This document shows positions 8,841 through 17,810 of a stretch of 46,079 bases of DNA, in pieces. A program made the position numbers and the translations under genes. Source of the stretch: Balneolaceae bacterium (lineage in GTDB: Bacteria > Bacteroidota > Rhodothermia > Balneolales > Balneolaceae); the NCBI GenBank assembly GCA_016937115.1, contig JAFGWN010000049.1, forward strand, positions 1 to 46,079, in the 5' to 3' direction. Every line of letters starts with the position of its first letter. Within the stretch, counting starts at the first letter, position 1. Under the pieces are notes generated by a model, which was not told where the DNA came from, ran no database searches, and saw nothing but the letters and a program-made list of their open reading frames with translations.

Positions 8841-9770
8841 ATGGAAACAACATCAAAACGCATTGTCTCGCTGCTGCCCAGCACAACTGAAATAGTCGCT
8901 GCATTGGGATTAAAAGATCAGCTTGTTGGGCGGTCGCATGCGTGTGATTTTCCACCCGGAGTGGTGTCGCTACCGACCTGTACGCAACCTAAATTTAATC
9001 CTGACGGACAAAGTTATCAAATTGATCAGCGTGTAAAGGCACTGCTGCAAGAGGGACTTTCGGTGTACCGCGTTAATGCCGAAAAACTTACTGAACTCAA
9101 TCCTGATTTCATTATCACCCAGGACCACTGCGAAGTCTGTGCAGTTTCGGTCAATGATGTTAAAATGGCCACACAGGCATATCTTAACCATGCGGTTGAA
9201 ATCATTTCAGTGTCACCAACTACGCTGGCCGAAGTATATGATTCCATCCGGCAAATAGCCGAAGCGCTCAATGTTGCCAAGGCCGGGCAAGCGCTCACTC
9301 AGTCCATGCAGAATGATTTTAGCGCAATCGGAGAAACGACGGTAAAACAGCCGGCCAAACAACTACTAAACATTGAATGGCTCGATCCGCTGATGACTGC
9401 CGGCAACTGGGTACCCGAACTGGCCGATATCGCAAACTTAAAAACAGAATTGGCTGAAACAGGCGCCCACTCACCCTGGGTTGAGTGGAATGATATACAA
9501 GCTCTCGATCCCGAGATAATCTGCGTTATGCCCTGCGGCTACTCCATCGACCAAACGCTGAATGAAATGCACCTGCTAACGCAACGCAATGGATGGACTA
9601 ACCTGCAGGCCGTAGCAGATAAACAGGTATTCATTGCAGACGGGCATCATTACTTCAACCGGCCCGGACCACGCCTGACCGACTCCGCCCGTATCTTTGC
9701 CGAGATACTTCATCCCACCGCGGTTTCTTCCTACAGAAACCGCGGGTGGATTAACTTCTTTGACCAATAA
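8841..9770 (+). CDS. Cobalamin-binding (BtuF-like) periplasmic-binding-fold protein lacking a signal peptide
   Basis: RIVSLLPSTTEIVAALGLKDQLVGRSHACDFPP..LNPDFIITQDHCEVCAV; N-terminus METTSKRIV has no signal sequence. Confidence 0.85.
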   Translation: METTSKRIVSLLPSTTEIVAALGLKDQLVGRSHACDFPPGVVSLPTCTQPKFNPDGQSYQIDQRVKALLQEGLSVYRVNAEKLTELNPDFIITQDHCEVCAVSVNDVKMATQAYLNHAVEIISVSPTTLAEVYDSIRQIAEALNVAKAGQALTQSMQNDFSAIGETTVKQPAKQLLNIEWLDPLMTAGNWVPELADIANLKTELAETGAHSPWVEWNDIQALDPEIICVMPCGYSIDQTLNEMHLLTQRNGWTNLQAVADKQVFIADGHHYFNRPGPRLTDSARIFAEILHPTAVSSYRNRGWINFFDQ

Positions 9771-9792
9771 AGACTGACACAATAAAATATTC

Positions 9793-10515
9793 ATGACAAA
9801 AAAAGCAATCATCATTGGCGCCACTTCCGGTATTGGCCGCGCCTTGGCTGTTGAACTGCACCAGCGGGGATATACTGTTGGCGCTACCGGCCGCCGTACC
9901 GAGCGGCTGGATGAGCTTGCCGAAATGCTGGGCGATCGAATCCATACTATATTTATGGATGTTGCCGAACCTCAAAAAGCTTTAAAACAACTGGATACGT
10001 GAATTAACGATATGGATGGAATGGATGTCATCGTGCCCAATGCGGGGGTATCCAACTTCAGGGGCAGCGTAGACTGGGAAACGGAGCGCAGGGTTGTAGA
10101 TGTTAATGTTCGCGGTTTTACGGCCCTGGCCAACTACGCTTTTAGCTATTTTGAAAATAAAAAAGAGGGCCATATTGTGGGCGTCTCATCCATTGCAGGT
10201 ATGTTTGGGTACGGACTTTCCGCCACGTATAATGCCTCTAAAGCGTACGTCAGCAATTATTTGCAAGGATACCGGCAGCGGGCAAATCACGCCGATGCAA
10301 ATATTACAATCACCGAAATTCAGCCGGGCTTTGTAGAATCTGAAATGACCGAAGGCAAAAAAGGGATGTTCTGGGTTGCCGATACCCCGAAAGCGGTACA
10401 GCAGATAGCCAATGCCATTAAACGGGAAAAGAATCATGCATACATCACCAAACGCTGGCGGCTGGTAGCCTGGGCCATAAAATTGATCCCAAACTGGATT
10501 TTAAACAAAATATGA
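9793..10515 (+). pseudogene. SDR family oxidoreductase interrupted by one in-frame TGA (10000-10002)
   Basis: ORF 9793-10002 (AIIIGATSGIGRALAVELHQRGY) and ORF 10012-10515 (MDVIVPNAGVSN..YNASKAYVSNYLQGYR) are in the same frame, separated by TGA ATT AAC GAT. Confidence 0.85.
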
Positions 10516-10524
10516 TGAAGAACG

Positions 10525-10995
10525 ATGGCCAATGTTAGCGCCGGTATTCTACTTTTTCGCAGAAAACCTCACCTGCAGGTACTGCTTGGACATCCGGGTG
10601 GGCCCTATTGGCAAAATAAAGACGAAGGAGCGTGGTCGATCCCAAAGGGTGAAGTGAAAAATGATGAAGCACTGATTGATACTGCAAAACGCGAATTCGA
10701 GGAAGAGCTGGGATTTATCCCCGAAGGCGACTACGTGGAGTTGGGCTCGATAAAACAGAAAGGAGGCAAAACAGTACATGCCTGGGCTGTGGAATACCAA
10801 ATTCCGGACGATTTTATCTTCACTCCTCAATACTTTGAGATGGAGTGGCCGCCCAGCTCAGGACAAACCGAAACTTTTCCTGAAATTGACCAGATTGAAT
10901 ATTTTGCCGTTTTCGAAGCCAAAAAGAAAATCAATCCTGCCCAGCAGACGTTTATAAATCGACTTATTGATCAGTGCAGTGCTAAAGAACGCTGA
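10525..10995 (+). CDS. NUDIX hydrolase domain-containing protein
   Basis: WSIPKGEVKNDEALIDTAKREFEEELGF matches the Nudix box. Confidence 0.93.
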   Translation: MANVSAGILLFRRKPHLQVLLGHPGGPYWQNKDEGAWSIPKGEVKNDEALIDTAKREFEEELGFIPEGDYVELGSIKQKGGKTVHAWAVEYQIPDDFIFTPQYFEMEWPPSSGQTETFPEIDQIEYFAVFEAKKKINPAQQTFINRLIDQCSAKER

Positions 10996-11051
10996 CAAGC
11001 TTCAATCGGTTTTCATAATATCAATTAATAATTATAAAAACAGAGGTCACT

Positions 11052-11636
11052 ATGGCTGCTAAAAAAATTTTGATGATTGTCGGCGATTTTGGAGAAGATT
11101 ATGAAATTATGGTGCCTTTTCAGGCGCTGCAGATGGTGGGACATACCGTGCATGCGGTCTGCCCGGATAAAAAAGAAGGCGACACAATTAAGACGGCGAT
11201 CCACGATTTTGAAGGCGATCAAACGTATACCGAAAAACCGGGGCATAATTTTGCTTTGAACGCTTCCTTTGGAAATATCACTCCCGCCGATTACGATGCA
11301 CTGGTGTTACCCGGTGGCCGCGCTCCCGAGTACCTGCGCACAAATGAACAGGTTTTGATTATGGTAAACCATTTTGTGAAAAACAATAAGCCTATCGCCT
11401 CGATTTGTCATGGCCTGCAAATCCTTGCAGCCGCCAATGCGCTTAAAGGAAAAGATATGACAGCCTACCCCGCATGTGGACCTGAAATGGTTATTGCCGG
11501 TGCAAATTATCGGGAAGTGGAACCAACCGAAGTCGTCACCGACGGCAACTTGGTAACATCTCCGGCATGGCCGGGGCATCCGAAATGGCTGGCAGCTTTC
11601 CTCGAGGTACTGGGAACAGAAATATCCCACAACTGA
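11052..11636 (+). CDS. DJ-1/PfpI family protein
   Basis: [70 protein letters not shown]. Confidence 0.95.
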   Translation: MAAKKILMIVGDFGEDYEIMVPFQALQMVGHTVHAVCPDKKEGDTIKTAIHDFEGDQTYTEKPGHNFALNASFGNITPADYDALVLPGGRAPEYLRTNEQVLIMVNHFVKNNKPIASICHGLQILAAANALKGKDMTAYPACGPEMVIAGANYREVEPTEVVTDGNLVTSPAWPGHPKWLAAFLEVLGTEISHN

Positions 11637-11662
11637 TTCTCCAAAAAACTCATTCCATAAAA

Positions 11663-11695
11663 AAGCCCGGCAGTGTTCATGCCGGGCTTAATTTT
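11663..11695. terminator. Bidirectional intrinsic terminator between convergent genes
   Basis: aagcccggca-gtgttca-tgccgggctt, A-tract upstream and T-rich attttctt downstream. Confidence 0.88.
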
Positions 11696-11713
11696 CTTAT
11701 CTCTCTATGAAAG

Positions 11714-12271
11714 TTAATTCCTTAGTGAGGCCTGTTCTTTATTTGCTTTTGGAGACGGCATCATCACTTTGTCAATCACATGAATAACACCATTAGAAGC
11801 TTCAATATTTGTCTTTACCAGTTTTGTGCCATTTACTTTTGCCCCTTCATCAGCAAGCGAAACCTGGATCATTTCACCGTCAATCGTTTGTAAAACCTGG
11901 CCGTTTTTCAGATCGGATGTTGTCACGTTGCCAGCCACTACGTGATACGACAATATTCTCTTGAGCTCTTCTTTATTACTTGCTTCCATCAACTCAGCGA
12001 ACTTGCCGTCCGGGAGCGAAGCAAAGGCCGAATCACTCGGTGCAAAAATTGTTATTTTCGCATTCGAATTGAGGTCATCGTCGAGTTTGGCCGTTCGCAG
12101 CGCCGTAACAAAGGTCGACAAATTATCGGTATGGAATGCTTTTTCAACAATTTTTTCCTTGGGCTTTTCGACTTTCTCTTTCTTTTCTTCAGCCGAAAAA
12201 TCGATCTGTGTTAAGGCGATAATGATAAATACGCCAACTAAAGCCCACACAATTTTCATAGGAAGTTTCAT
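11714..12271 (-). CDS. Fasciclin (FAS1) domain-containing protein
   Basis: LSTFVTALRTAKLDDDLNSNAKITIFAPSDSAFASLPDG..LSYHVVAGNVTTSDLKNGQVLQTIDG..SNGVIHVIDKVMMP. Confidence 0.95.
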   Translation of the reverse strand: MKLPMKIVWALVGVFIIIALTQIDFSAEEKKEKVEKPKEKIVEKAFHTDNLSTFVTALRTAKLDDDLNSNAKITIFAPSDSAFASLPDGKFAELMEASNKEELKRILSYHVVAGNVTTSDLKNGQVLQTIDGEMIQVSLADEGAKVNGTKLVKTNIEASNGVIHVIDKVMMPSPKANKEQASLRN

Positions 12272-12349
12272 AATTCAAACGCTCTTTATTTAATACTGAG
12301 GTATAAATTTGTTTTTATGCTATCAACTTGTCTGTTACATACCCTTGGC

Positions 12350-12374
12350 AAGATGGAATGTTCCATCTTTTTTT
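12350..12374 (+). terminator. Orphan hairpin with T-tract in a divergent intergenic region
   Basis: aagatggaa-tg-ttccatctt followed by tttttt on the + strand. Confidence 0.6.
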
Positions 12375-12632
12375 GATTAAATGACAAGCTATTTACCATA
12401 CTTCAAAACAACGCTACACCCTTCTTTATTGCCCAATAGTTTTTTTGATTAATTCACCTTAATAATGTTTTGAAACATATTTAGTTTTAAACCACTTCAT
12501 CATTAACGATACAATATTATTCATTTAAAGTTTATCTTTATAGATCATTAACATGGGTACTCTTGAAATAGTGAGGAATTACCTGAATATTATTTCTGTT
12601 TATTTCTGGCAGATAACAAATTAACTAATGCC

Positions 12633-13760
12633 ATGAGAAAAGGATTACAGCCATTTCTTATAATTGCTATTGTAATTCTGCTTAGCTCCTGCAACTCATA
12701 TTCAGGGAATGCCCAGCAAGCCATTGAAGGTCTAAGCATGCCCGAAGGTTTTACCGTAGAAGTTTATGCGAATGATGTGGAGGGCGCTCGCTCCATGGCA
12801 CGGAGCTCCGAAGGTATTTTATACGTAGGCACCCGCAGTGAGGGGAAAGTTTATGCCATTCTTGATGAGGATAACGACTACAAAGCGGACAGCGTTATCA
12901 CGATTGCTGAAGGACTGCGAAGCCCCAACGGTGTGGCCCTTCGCAATGGCAATTTATACGTAGCTGAGATCAGCCGTATTTTACGGTTTGATGATATTGA
13001 CAATAACCTGAATAATCCGCCTGAACCCGTTGTTGTGCGTGATGATTTCCCTGCTGAAGGCCATCACGGATGGAAATTTATTGCCTTTGGGCCAGATGAT
13101 AAACTTTACGTACCAGTGGGTGCTCCCTGCAACATATGCAAATCCGAGGATGAAATTTTTGCATCCATTACCCGCATGAATCCGGATGGTTCAAACCGTG
13201 AAATTATTGCTCACGGCGTACGCAACTCTGTAGGGTTCGACTGGCATCCCCAAACCGGGGATTTCTGGTTTACTGAAAACGGGCGCGATATGCTGGGCGA
13301 TAATCGCCCTCCCGATGAACTTAATCATCTGACAGAAACCGGCCAACATTTTGGTTATCCATACCTGCATGGCGATGACATCCTGGATCCTGAATTCGGC
13401 AAACAGGGTAAGACGATGGATATTAACTTTAAGAAACCGGCGCAAAAATTAGGCCCACATGTAGCGGCTCTGGGTATGCACTTTTACACCGGTGCCATGT
13501 TCCCCGATAAGTATAAAAACCAAATATTCATTGCCGAACACGGGAGCTGGAATCGCAGTGAAAAAATTGGCTATCGCATTACACTGGTAAAGCTGAGAGA
13601 GGGCAAAGCGGTTTCGTATGAACCGCTTGTTGACGGATGGCTGCAAGACAAAGAATCGGTTTGGGGACGCCCTGTAGATTTGCTGCAGCTTCCTGACGGT
13701 TCACTGTTAATTTCTGACGATTATGGCGGAATTATTTACCGGCTTACGTATAAAAATTAA
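12633..13760 (+). CDS. PQQ-dependent sugar dehydrogenase / sorbosone dehydrogenase family lipoprotein
   Basis: Lipobox LLSSC; LYVGTRSEGKVYAI..GWKFIAFGPDDKLYVPVGAPCNICKSE..HGVRNSVGFDWHPQTGDFWFTENGRDMLGDNRPPDELN. Confidence 0.92.
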   Translation: MRKGLQPFLIIAIVILLSSCNSYSGNAQQAIEGLSMPEGFTVEVYANDVEGARSMARSSEGILYVGTRSEGKVYAILDEDNDYKADSVITIAEGLRSPNGVALRNGNLYVAEISRILRFDDIDNNLNNPPEPVVVRDDFPAEGHHGWKFIAFGPDDKLYVPVGAPCNICKSEDEIFASITRMNPDGSNREIIAHGVRNSVGFDWHPQTGDFWFTENGRDMLGDNRPPDELNHLTETGQHFGYPYLHGDDILDPEFGKQGKTMDINFKKPAQKLGPHVAALGMHFYTGAMFPDKYKNQIFIAEHGSWNRSEKIGYRITLVKLREGKAVSYEPLVDGWLQDKESVWGRPVDLLQLPDGSLLISDDYGGIIYRLTYKN

Positions 13761-13778
13761 TGATGCAATTATAGTTTT

Positions 13779-14204
13779 ATGAGAACACAATCTGCGAAAT
13801 ACCGAAATATCGGATTATTAATCCTTCGTATTGGGCTGGGTACCATGTTTATTCTGCACGGATATCCCAAGCTCTTTGGCGGCCCCGTAGTTTGGGAACA
13901 GGTTGGAGCTGCCACCGGTGTGCTCGGCGTTGATGTTCTGCCGGTTGCCCTCGGCTTTCTTGCTGGAATTACAGAATTTTTTGGCGGCATCTTCTTATTA
14001 CTCGGTATCTTCTACCGGCCAACACTGGGCTTCCTCATTTTTGTGATGGCTATAGCAGCATCTACGCACATTGCCAGTGGCGATCCTTTTTCTATTATTT
14101 CACATCCCATTGAAATTAGTATTGTGTTTATAGCTATGCTATTCCTCGGACCAGGAAAGTACAGCTTGAAAAACAGGCTGAGCACCCGCCAAAGACGTTG
14201 GTGA
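13779..14204 (+). CDS. DoxX family membrane protein
   Basis: LLILRIGLGTMFILHGYPKLFGGP..FLAGITEFFGGIFLLLGIFYRPT. Confidence 0.93.
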   Translation: MRTQSAKYRNIGLLILRIGLGTMFILHGYPKLFGGPVVWEQVGAATGVLGVDVLPVALGFLAGITEFFGGIFLLLGIFYRPTLGFLIFVMAIAASTHIASGDPFSIISHPIEISIVFIAMLFLGPGKYSLKNRLSTRQRRW

Positions 14205-14334
14205 GAACTCCCATCTCGTATGAAATTGAATACTTAATGGTTTAATAAAATGATAAAGAGGCGAATTATGTGTATATTCGTTGCTTTTATATAATTAATT
14301 ATCATTTATTAAATCTATTACCAGACGTTTTTTT

Positions 14335-15333
14335 ATGCACGATATTGTTTTAATTCCCGGCGATGGCATTGGACCCGAAATAACCAAATCGGTTACCACA
14401 ATTCTTGAGGCCGCCGGCGCAGATATTAATTGGATCCGCTGCTCTGCAGGCCAGAAGGCGAATCAAGGAGAAGGCACCCCGTTGCCGGAAGCAACACTTG
14501 AAGCACTTAACAAATACCCGGTATCACTCAAAGGGCCACTCACCACCCCCGTCGGTGCCGGATTCCGATCCGTTAATGTAGCCCTGCGTAAAAAACTCAG
14601 CCTGTACAGCAATATCCGTCCGGCGAAAACCATGCCCCATATCGAAAGCCGATTTGATAATGTTGATCTGGTAATGTTCAGAGAAAACACCGAGGGACTT
14701 TATATTGGTAAAGAGCAGTGGGTTAAGGAGCACAGCCATGCTGAAAGTATTGCCGTGGTAACAAAACGAGCCAGTGAAAAAATTATTCGCGCATCATTTG
14801 AGTATGCCAAAAACAATAATCGAAAGAAAGTTACGCTGGTTCATAAAGCGAATATCCTAAAGTTTACCTGCGGACTATTTCTTGAAGTAGGTCAGGAAGT
14901 AGCTAACGATTATCCCGATATTGAGTTTGAAGACCTAATTGTTGATAATATGGCCATGCAAATGGTGATGCGACCAGAGCAATTCGATGTTATTGTAACA
15001 ACCAATCTCTTCGGAGATATTCTGTCTGATTTAGCTTCGGGCCTTATCGGTGGATTAGGCGTTACGGGCGCAGCTAATATTGGCGATGACGCAGCCATGT
15101 TCGAAGCGGTACACGGCTCCGCCCCCGATATTGCAGGACAAAACAAAGCGAATCCCATTGCTTTTCTTTTGTCATCATTGATGATGCTTGAACATATTGG
15201 CGAAACTTCTATCGCAGCAAACATTCGTCAGGCTGTTCATGAAACACTGGCGGATAAATCGGTTTGCACACCCGACATCGGCGGGAAAGGAACCACAGAA
15301 ACGTTTACCCAGACTGTTTGTGAAAACTTATAG
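14335..15333 (+). CDS. Isocitrate/isopropylmalate dehydrogenase family protein (probably NAD-dependent isocitrate dehydrogenase)
   Basis: VLIPGDGIGPEITKSV..DLVMFRENTEGLYIGKEQ..NLFGDILSDLASGLIGGLG..FEAVHGSAPDIAGQNKANP. Confidence 0.93.
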   Translation: MHDIVLIPGDGIGPEITKSVTTILEAAGADINWIRCSAGQKANQGEGTPLPEATLEALNKYPVSLKGPLTTPVGAGFRSVNVALRKKLSLYSNIRPAKTMPHIESRFDNVDLVMFRENTEGLYIGKEQWVKEHSHAESIAVVTKRASEKIIRASFEYAKNNNRKKVTLVHKANILKFTCGLFLEVGQEVANDYPDIEFEDLIVDNMAMQMVMRPEQFDVIVTTNLFGDILSDLASGLIGGLGVTGAANIGDDAAMFEAVHGSAPDIAGQNKANPIAFLLSSLMMLEHIGETSIAANIRQAVHETLADKSVCTPDIGGKGTTETFTQTVCENL

Positions 15334-15813
15334 CTCCACGAATTCGGGTCTCATGCTTTCCGTATCCAGAAGAGCAATTGTTGCTCGTTCACCAAAGCCA
15401 TGGGCTGTACCGGGATTAATGGCCAGGGTGTTTTCAACCTGCTTGTTTACTGTTTCATGGGTATGCCCGCTAATGACAACATCGTAACTGCCGCTTTCGA
15501 TTAGCGCATCGGTGATAGGTTGATACGTTCCGTGATAGACCGCCAGCTTATTGCCATCGGCTTCCATTTCGAAAAACTCACCCTTTAATTCGGCCCCGAT
15601 GGTACTGAACTTTTCCATGAGTAAATACCCGTCGCCGTCGTTGTTGCCAAATATCCCCTGTAACGGCACCCCTTCAAAGGGTGGAATGGTAAACGGACTG
15701 CAGTAATCGCCGCAGTGAATCACTATATCAGGATTGCTCTTTTTAAATACTTCAACTGCTTTTTTGATATGCGGCACATGGTCGTGTGTATCAGAAATAA
15801 TTCCGATCAGCAT
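15328..15813 (-). CDS. Metallophosphoesterase, YfcE/MJ0936 family
   Basis: IGIISDTHDHVPHI..IVIHCGDYCSPF..GIFGNNDGD..VVISGHTHETVN..INPGTAHGFGERATIALLD. Confidence 0.95.
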   Translation of the reverse strand: MLIGIISDTHDHVPHIKKAVEVFKKSNPDIVIHCGDYCSPFTIPPFEGVPLQGIFGNNDGDGYLLMEKFSTIGAELKGEFFEMEADGNKLAVYHGTYQPITDALIESGSYDVVISGHTHETVNKQVENTLAINPGTAHGFGERATIALLDTESMRPEFVEL

Positions 15814-15866
15814 GGTTTCCTATTGGTTAAGGTTATTTGTAATTCCTATTAATTAATAACCAATAA

Positions 15867-16814
15867 CTAATTATTATTATCAATCAGTTTAAGCAGTGCA
15901 TACATCGTTTTATTGTACGGAATATCTAAACGATGCTTCTCAGCCAGTCGAACAATCGCTCCTGTGAAAGCTTCGTATTCCAGCTTTTTGCCCTTTTGGC
16001 GATCCTGATAAGTTGATGTAGCAAACCCTTTCAAATCCCGGGCCGGCTCAATGATATTTTTTGCATCTTCATTCAGTAATTCAACTCCTTCGGTTTTTGC
16101 TACCATACGTATTTCATCAAACAAATCATAACACAGCGCCTCGGTCTCCTGCGACTGAAAGAGCTTCTCTACCGTTACATTTGCTATCGCCGTCGACATA
16201 TTAAATACACAATTCCAGGCGAATTTGAGCCACACTTTACGGTCAATATTCGAGGTAATATGCAACGGTATATCCGCATCACCGCAAAGCGCTTGCAACG
16301 CCTGCAAGCGGTCTGTTGTTCGCCCGCTTTTTTCGCCAGCCGTTATTTCACCGAAGGCTTCATGATGAATCACGCCCGGTTGGGCGATACCTGCTCCAAT
16401 CCGGCAAAACCCCTGTATAACATTTTCTCTTCCGAAAGCCTCCGCCAGTTTAGGATAATTTTCTATTCCATTTTGAATGGTTAAAATTTGCGTTTTGTCA
16501 TCAACAATCGGTCTAATTTGCTTAATAGCAGAAGAAGTGTCATAACTTTTGACCGTAAAAAGTATCAGATCGGGTCTTGGGGCTTCCTGCGGATGTTCAA
16601 AAGCATCAACAGCAATCGTTGCAGTATTATCTTCACTTTTAATTTGGAGCCCTTTTTTCTGAATAGCTTCGAGATGGGAACCCCGGGCAATCAACGTAAC
16701 ATTAGCGGAGCTCCGCTGGGCAATTCGTCCGCCAAAATAGCCGCCTACAGCGCCGGCTCCCATCACCAAAATATTTTTATAATCATTCATCAAAAGGAAT
16801 TCTAATTGACTCAA
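15867..16814 (-). CDS. panE: 2-dehydropantoate 2-reductase
   Basis: ILVMGAGAVGGYFGGRIAQ..LILFTVKSYDT..ILTIQNGIENYPKLAEAFG..KVWLKFAWNCVFN. Confidence 0.92.
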   Translation of the reverse strand: MSQLEFLLMNDYKNILVMGAGAVGGYFGGRIAQRSSANVTLIARGSHLEAIQKKGLQIKSEDNTATIAVDAFEHPQEAPRPDLILFTVKSYDTSSAIKQIRPIVDDKTQILTIQNGIENYPKLAEAFGRENVIQGFCRIGAGIAQPGVIHHEAFGEITAGEKSGRTTDRLQALQALCGDADIPLHITSNIDRKVWLKFAWNCVFNMSTAIANVTVEKLFQSQETEALCYDLFDEIRMVAKTEGVELLNEDAKNIIEPARDLKGFATSTYQDRQKGKKLEYEAFTGAIVRLAEKHRLDIPYNKTMYALLKLIDNNN

Positions 16815-16849
16815 TCACGAGCTAAAACACCCGGCATGGAGATATCGTT

Positions 16850-17740
16850 TTAATCAAAAACTAAAAACCGATCTCCCGGCACATAAATTGATACCTGAAT
16901 ATTTGATGAGGCAAGCTTTCCGTTTTTTACGTGCGTTTGTTGTGATCTATTTCGATAGACCAAAACCTGCGATTCACCAACCACTGTAGCGTTATTGCCG
17001 GATACGACAACAGCCGTTGACTCATCAATTCCGATTCCAACCTTGTCTGGATATTCCATCACCGCTGTTAACAACCGATTGTTGCGGGCCCGCTTTACAA
17101 AATGCTGGTCAATGATAACATCTTTTATTAAACCAAGGCCTTCATCCGTGATCAGATTATCCTTTTCCAGATGATAAAATGTAGAAGTGTATTCAGGATA
17201 TTTTTTCTGATCTCCGGTAATCATAATTTTGCTCATAACCGCAGCCCCCGCGCTGGTTCCTGCGATCAGAGCCCCATTTTTATACGCGTCTTCAATAGCT
17301 CTTGCTATCCGCGGGTTTTGTTCAATAACCTTCATAAACCGACTTTGCACGCCGCCGGGAATATAGATCAGGACCGCATTGCGCAATGAATCTATCTGCG
17401 ACGACATAGCTTCTTCACCATCCTCAAAATTAAAAGCTGTCGCCTCAAATCCGCGGTCAATAAACTGTAGCTTTCCGTAATAAGCTGCCGTATCAGGTAC
17501 AGAACTTGCCATGGGCAAGACAACAGCAAAGTTATCTTCAGAAAGATTTGAATAAGCAATCATGCTATCGATCAGAGCATCGGATCGGTGCCCTCCGCCA
17601 ATGATAAACAGCTTACCGATGTTGACGGTTGAATCATTTTCAACTGGAGTTGGATGTGCTTCTGAAAACTCCAGGCACATTAAATTTAACAAACAACCTG
17701 TTAAAAAAGTGTATAAAAAATAAATCAGGAAACGCTTCAT
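16850..17740 (-). CDS. Cyanophycinase-family (peptidase S51) exported protein
   Basis: FIIGGGHRSDALIDSMI..IYIPGGVQSRFMKVIEQNP..ALIAGTSAGAAVMSKIMITG..GLGLIKDVIIDQHFVKRARNNRL..VGIGIDESTAVVV; N-terminal signal sequence. ATG at 17740 preceded by AGGTG; the listed ORF begins at GTG 17749. Confidence 0.92.
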   Translation of the reverse strand: MKRFLIYFLYTFLTGCLLNLMCLEFSEAHPTPVENDSTVNIGKLFIIGGGHRSDALIDSMIAYSNLSEDNFAVVLPMASSVPDTAAYYGKLQFIDRGFEATAFNFEDGEEAMSSQIDSLRNAVLIYIPGGVQSRFMKVIEQNPRIARAIEDAYKNGALIAGTSAGAAVMSKIMITGDQKKYPEYTSTFYHLEKDNLITDEGLGLIKDVIIDQHFVKRARNNRLLTAVMEYPDKVGIGIDESTAVVVSGNNATVVGESQVLVYRNRSQQTHVKNGKLASSNIQVSIYVPGDRFLVFD

Positions 17741-17753
17741 ATTTTTCACCTAT

Positions 17754-17788
17754 AAAAAAGGGCGCTAAAAAATTAGCGCCCTTTTTTT
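17754..17788 (-). terminator. Intrinsic terminator between susD-like gene and cyanophycinase gene
   Basis: aaaaaagggcgctaa-aaaa-ttagcgcccttttttt, minus-strand U-tract at 17759-17754. Confidence 0.9.
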
Positions 17789-17810
17789 GAATTATAAATT
17801 TAATGACGCT

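Noticed and set aside
10000-10002. Selenocysteine codon in the SDR gene
   Set aside because: SDR enzymes do not use a redox Cys/Sec at this position and no convincing SECIS hairpin was seen directly after the TGA; nonsense mutation or sequencing error is simpler.
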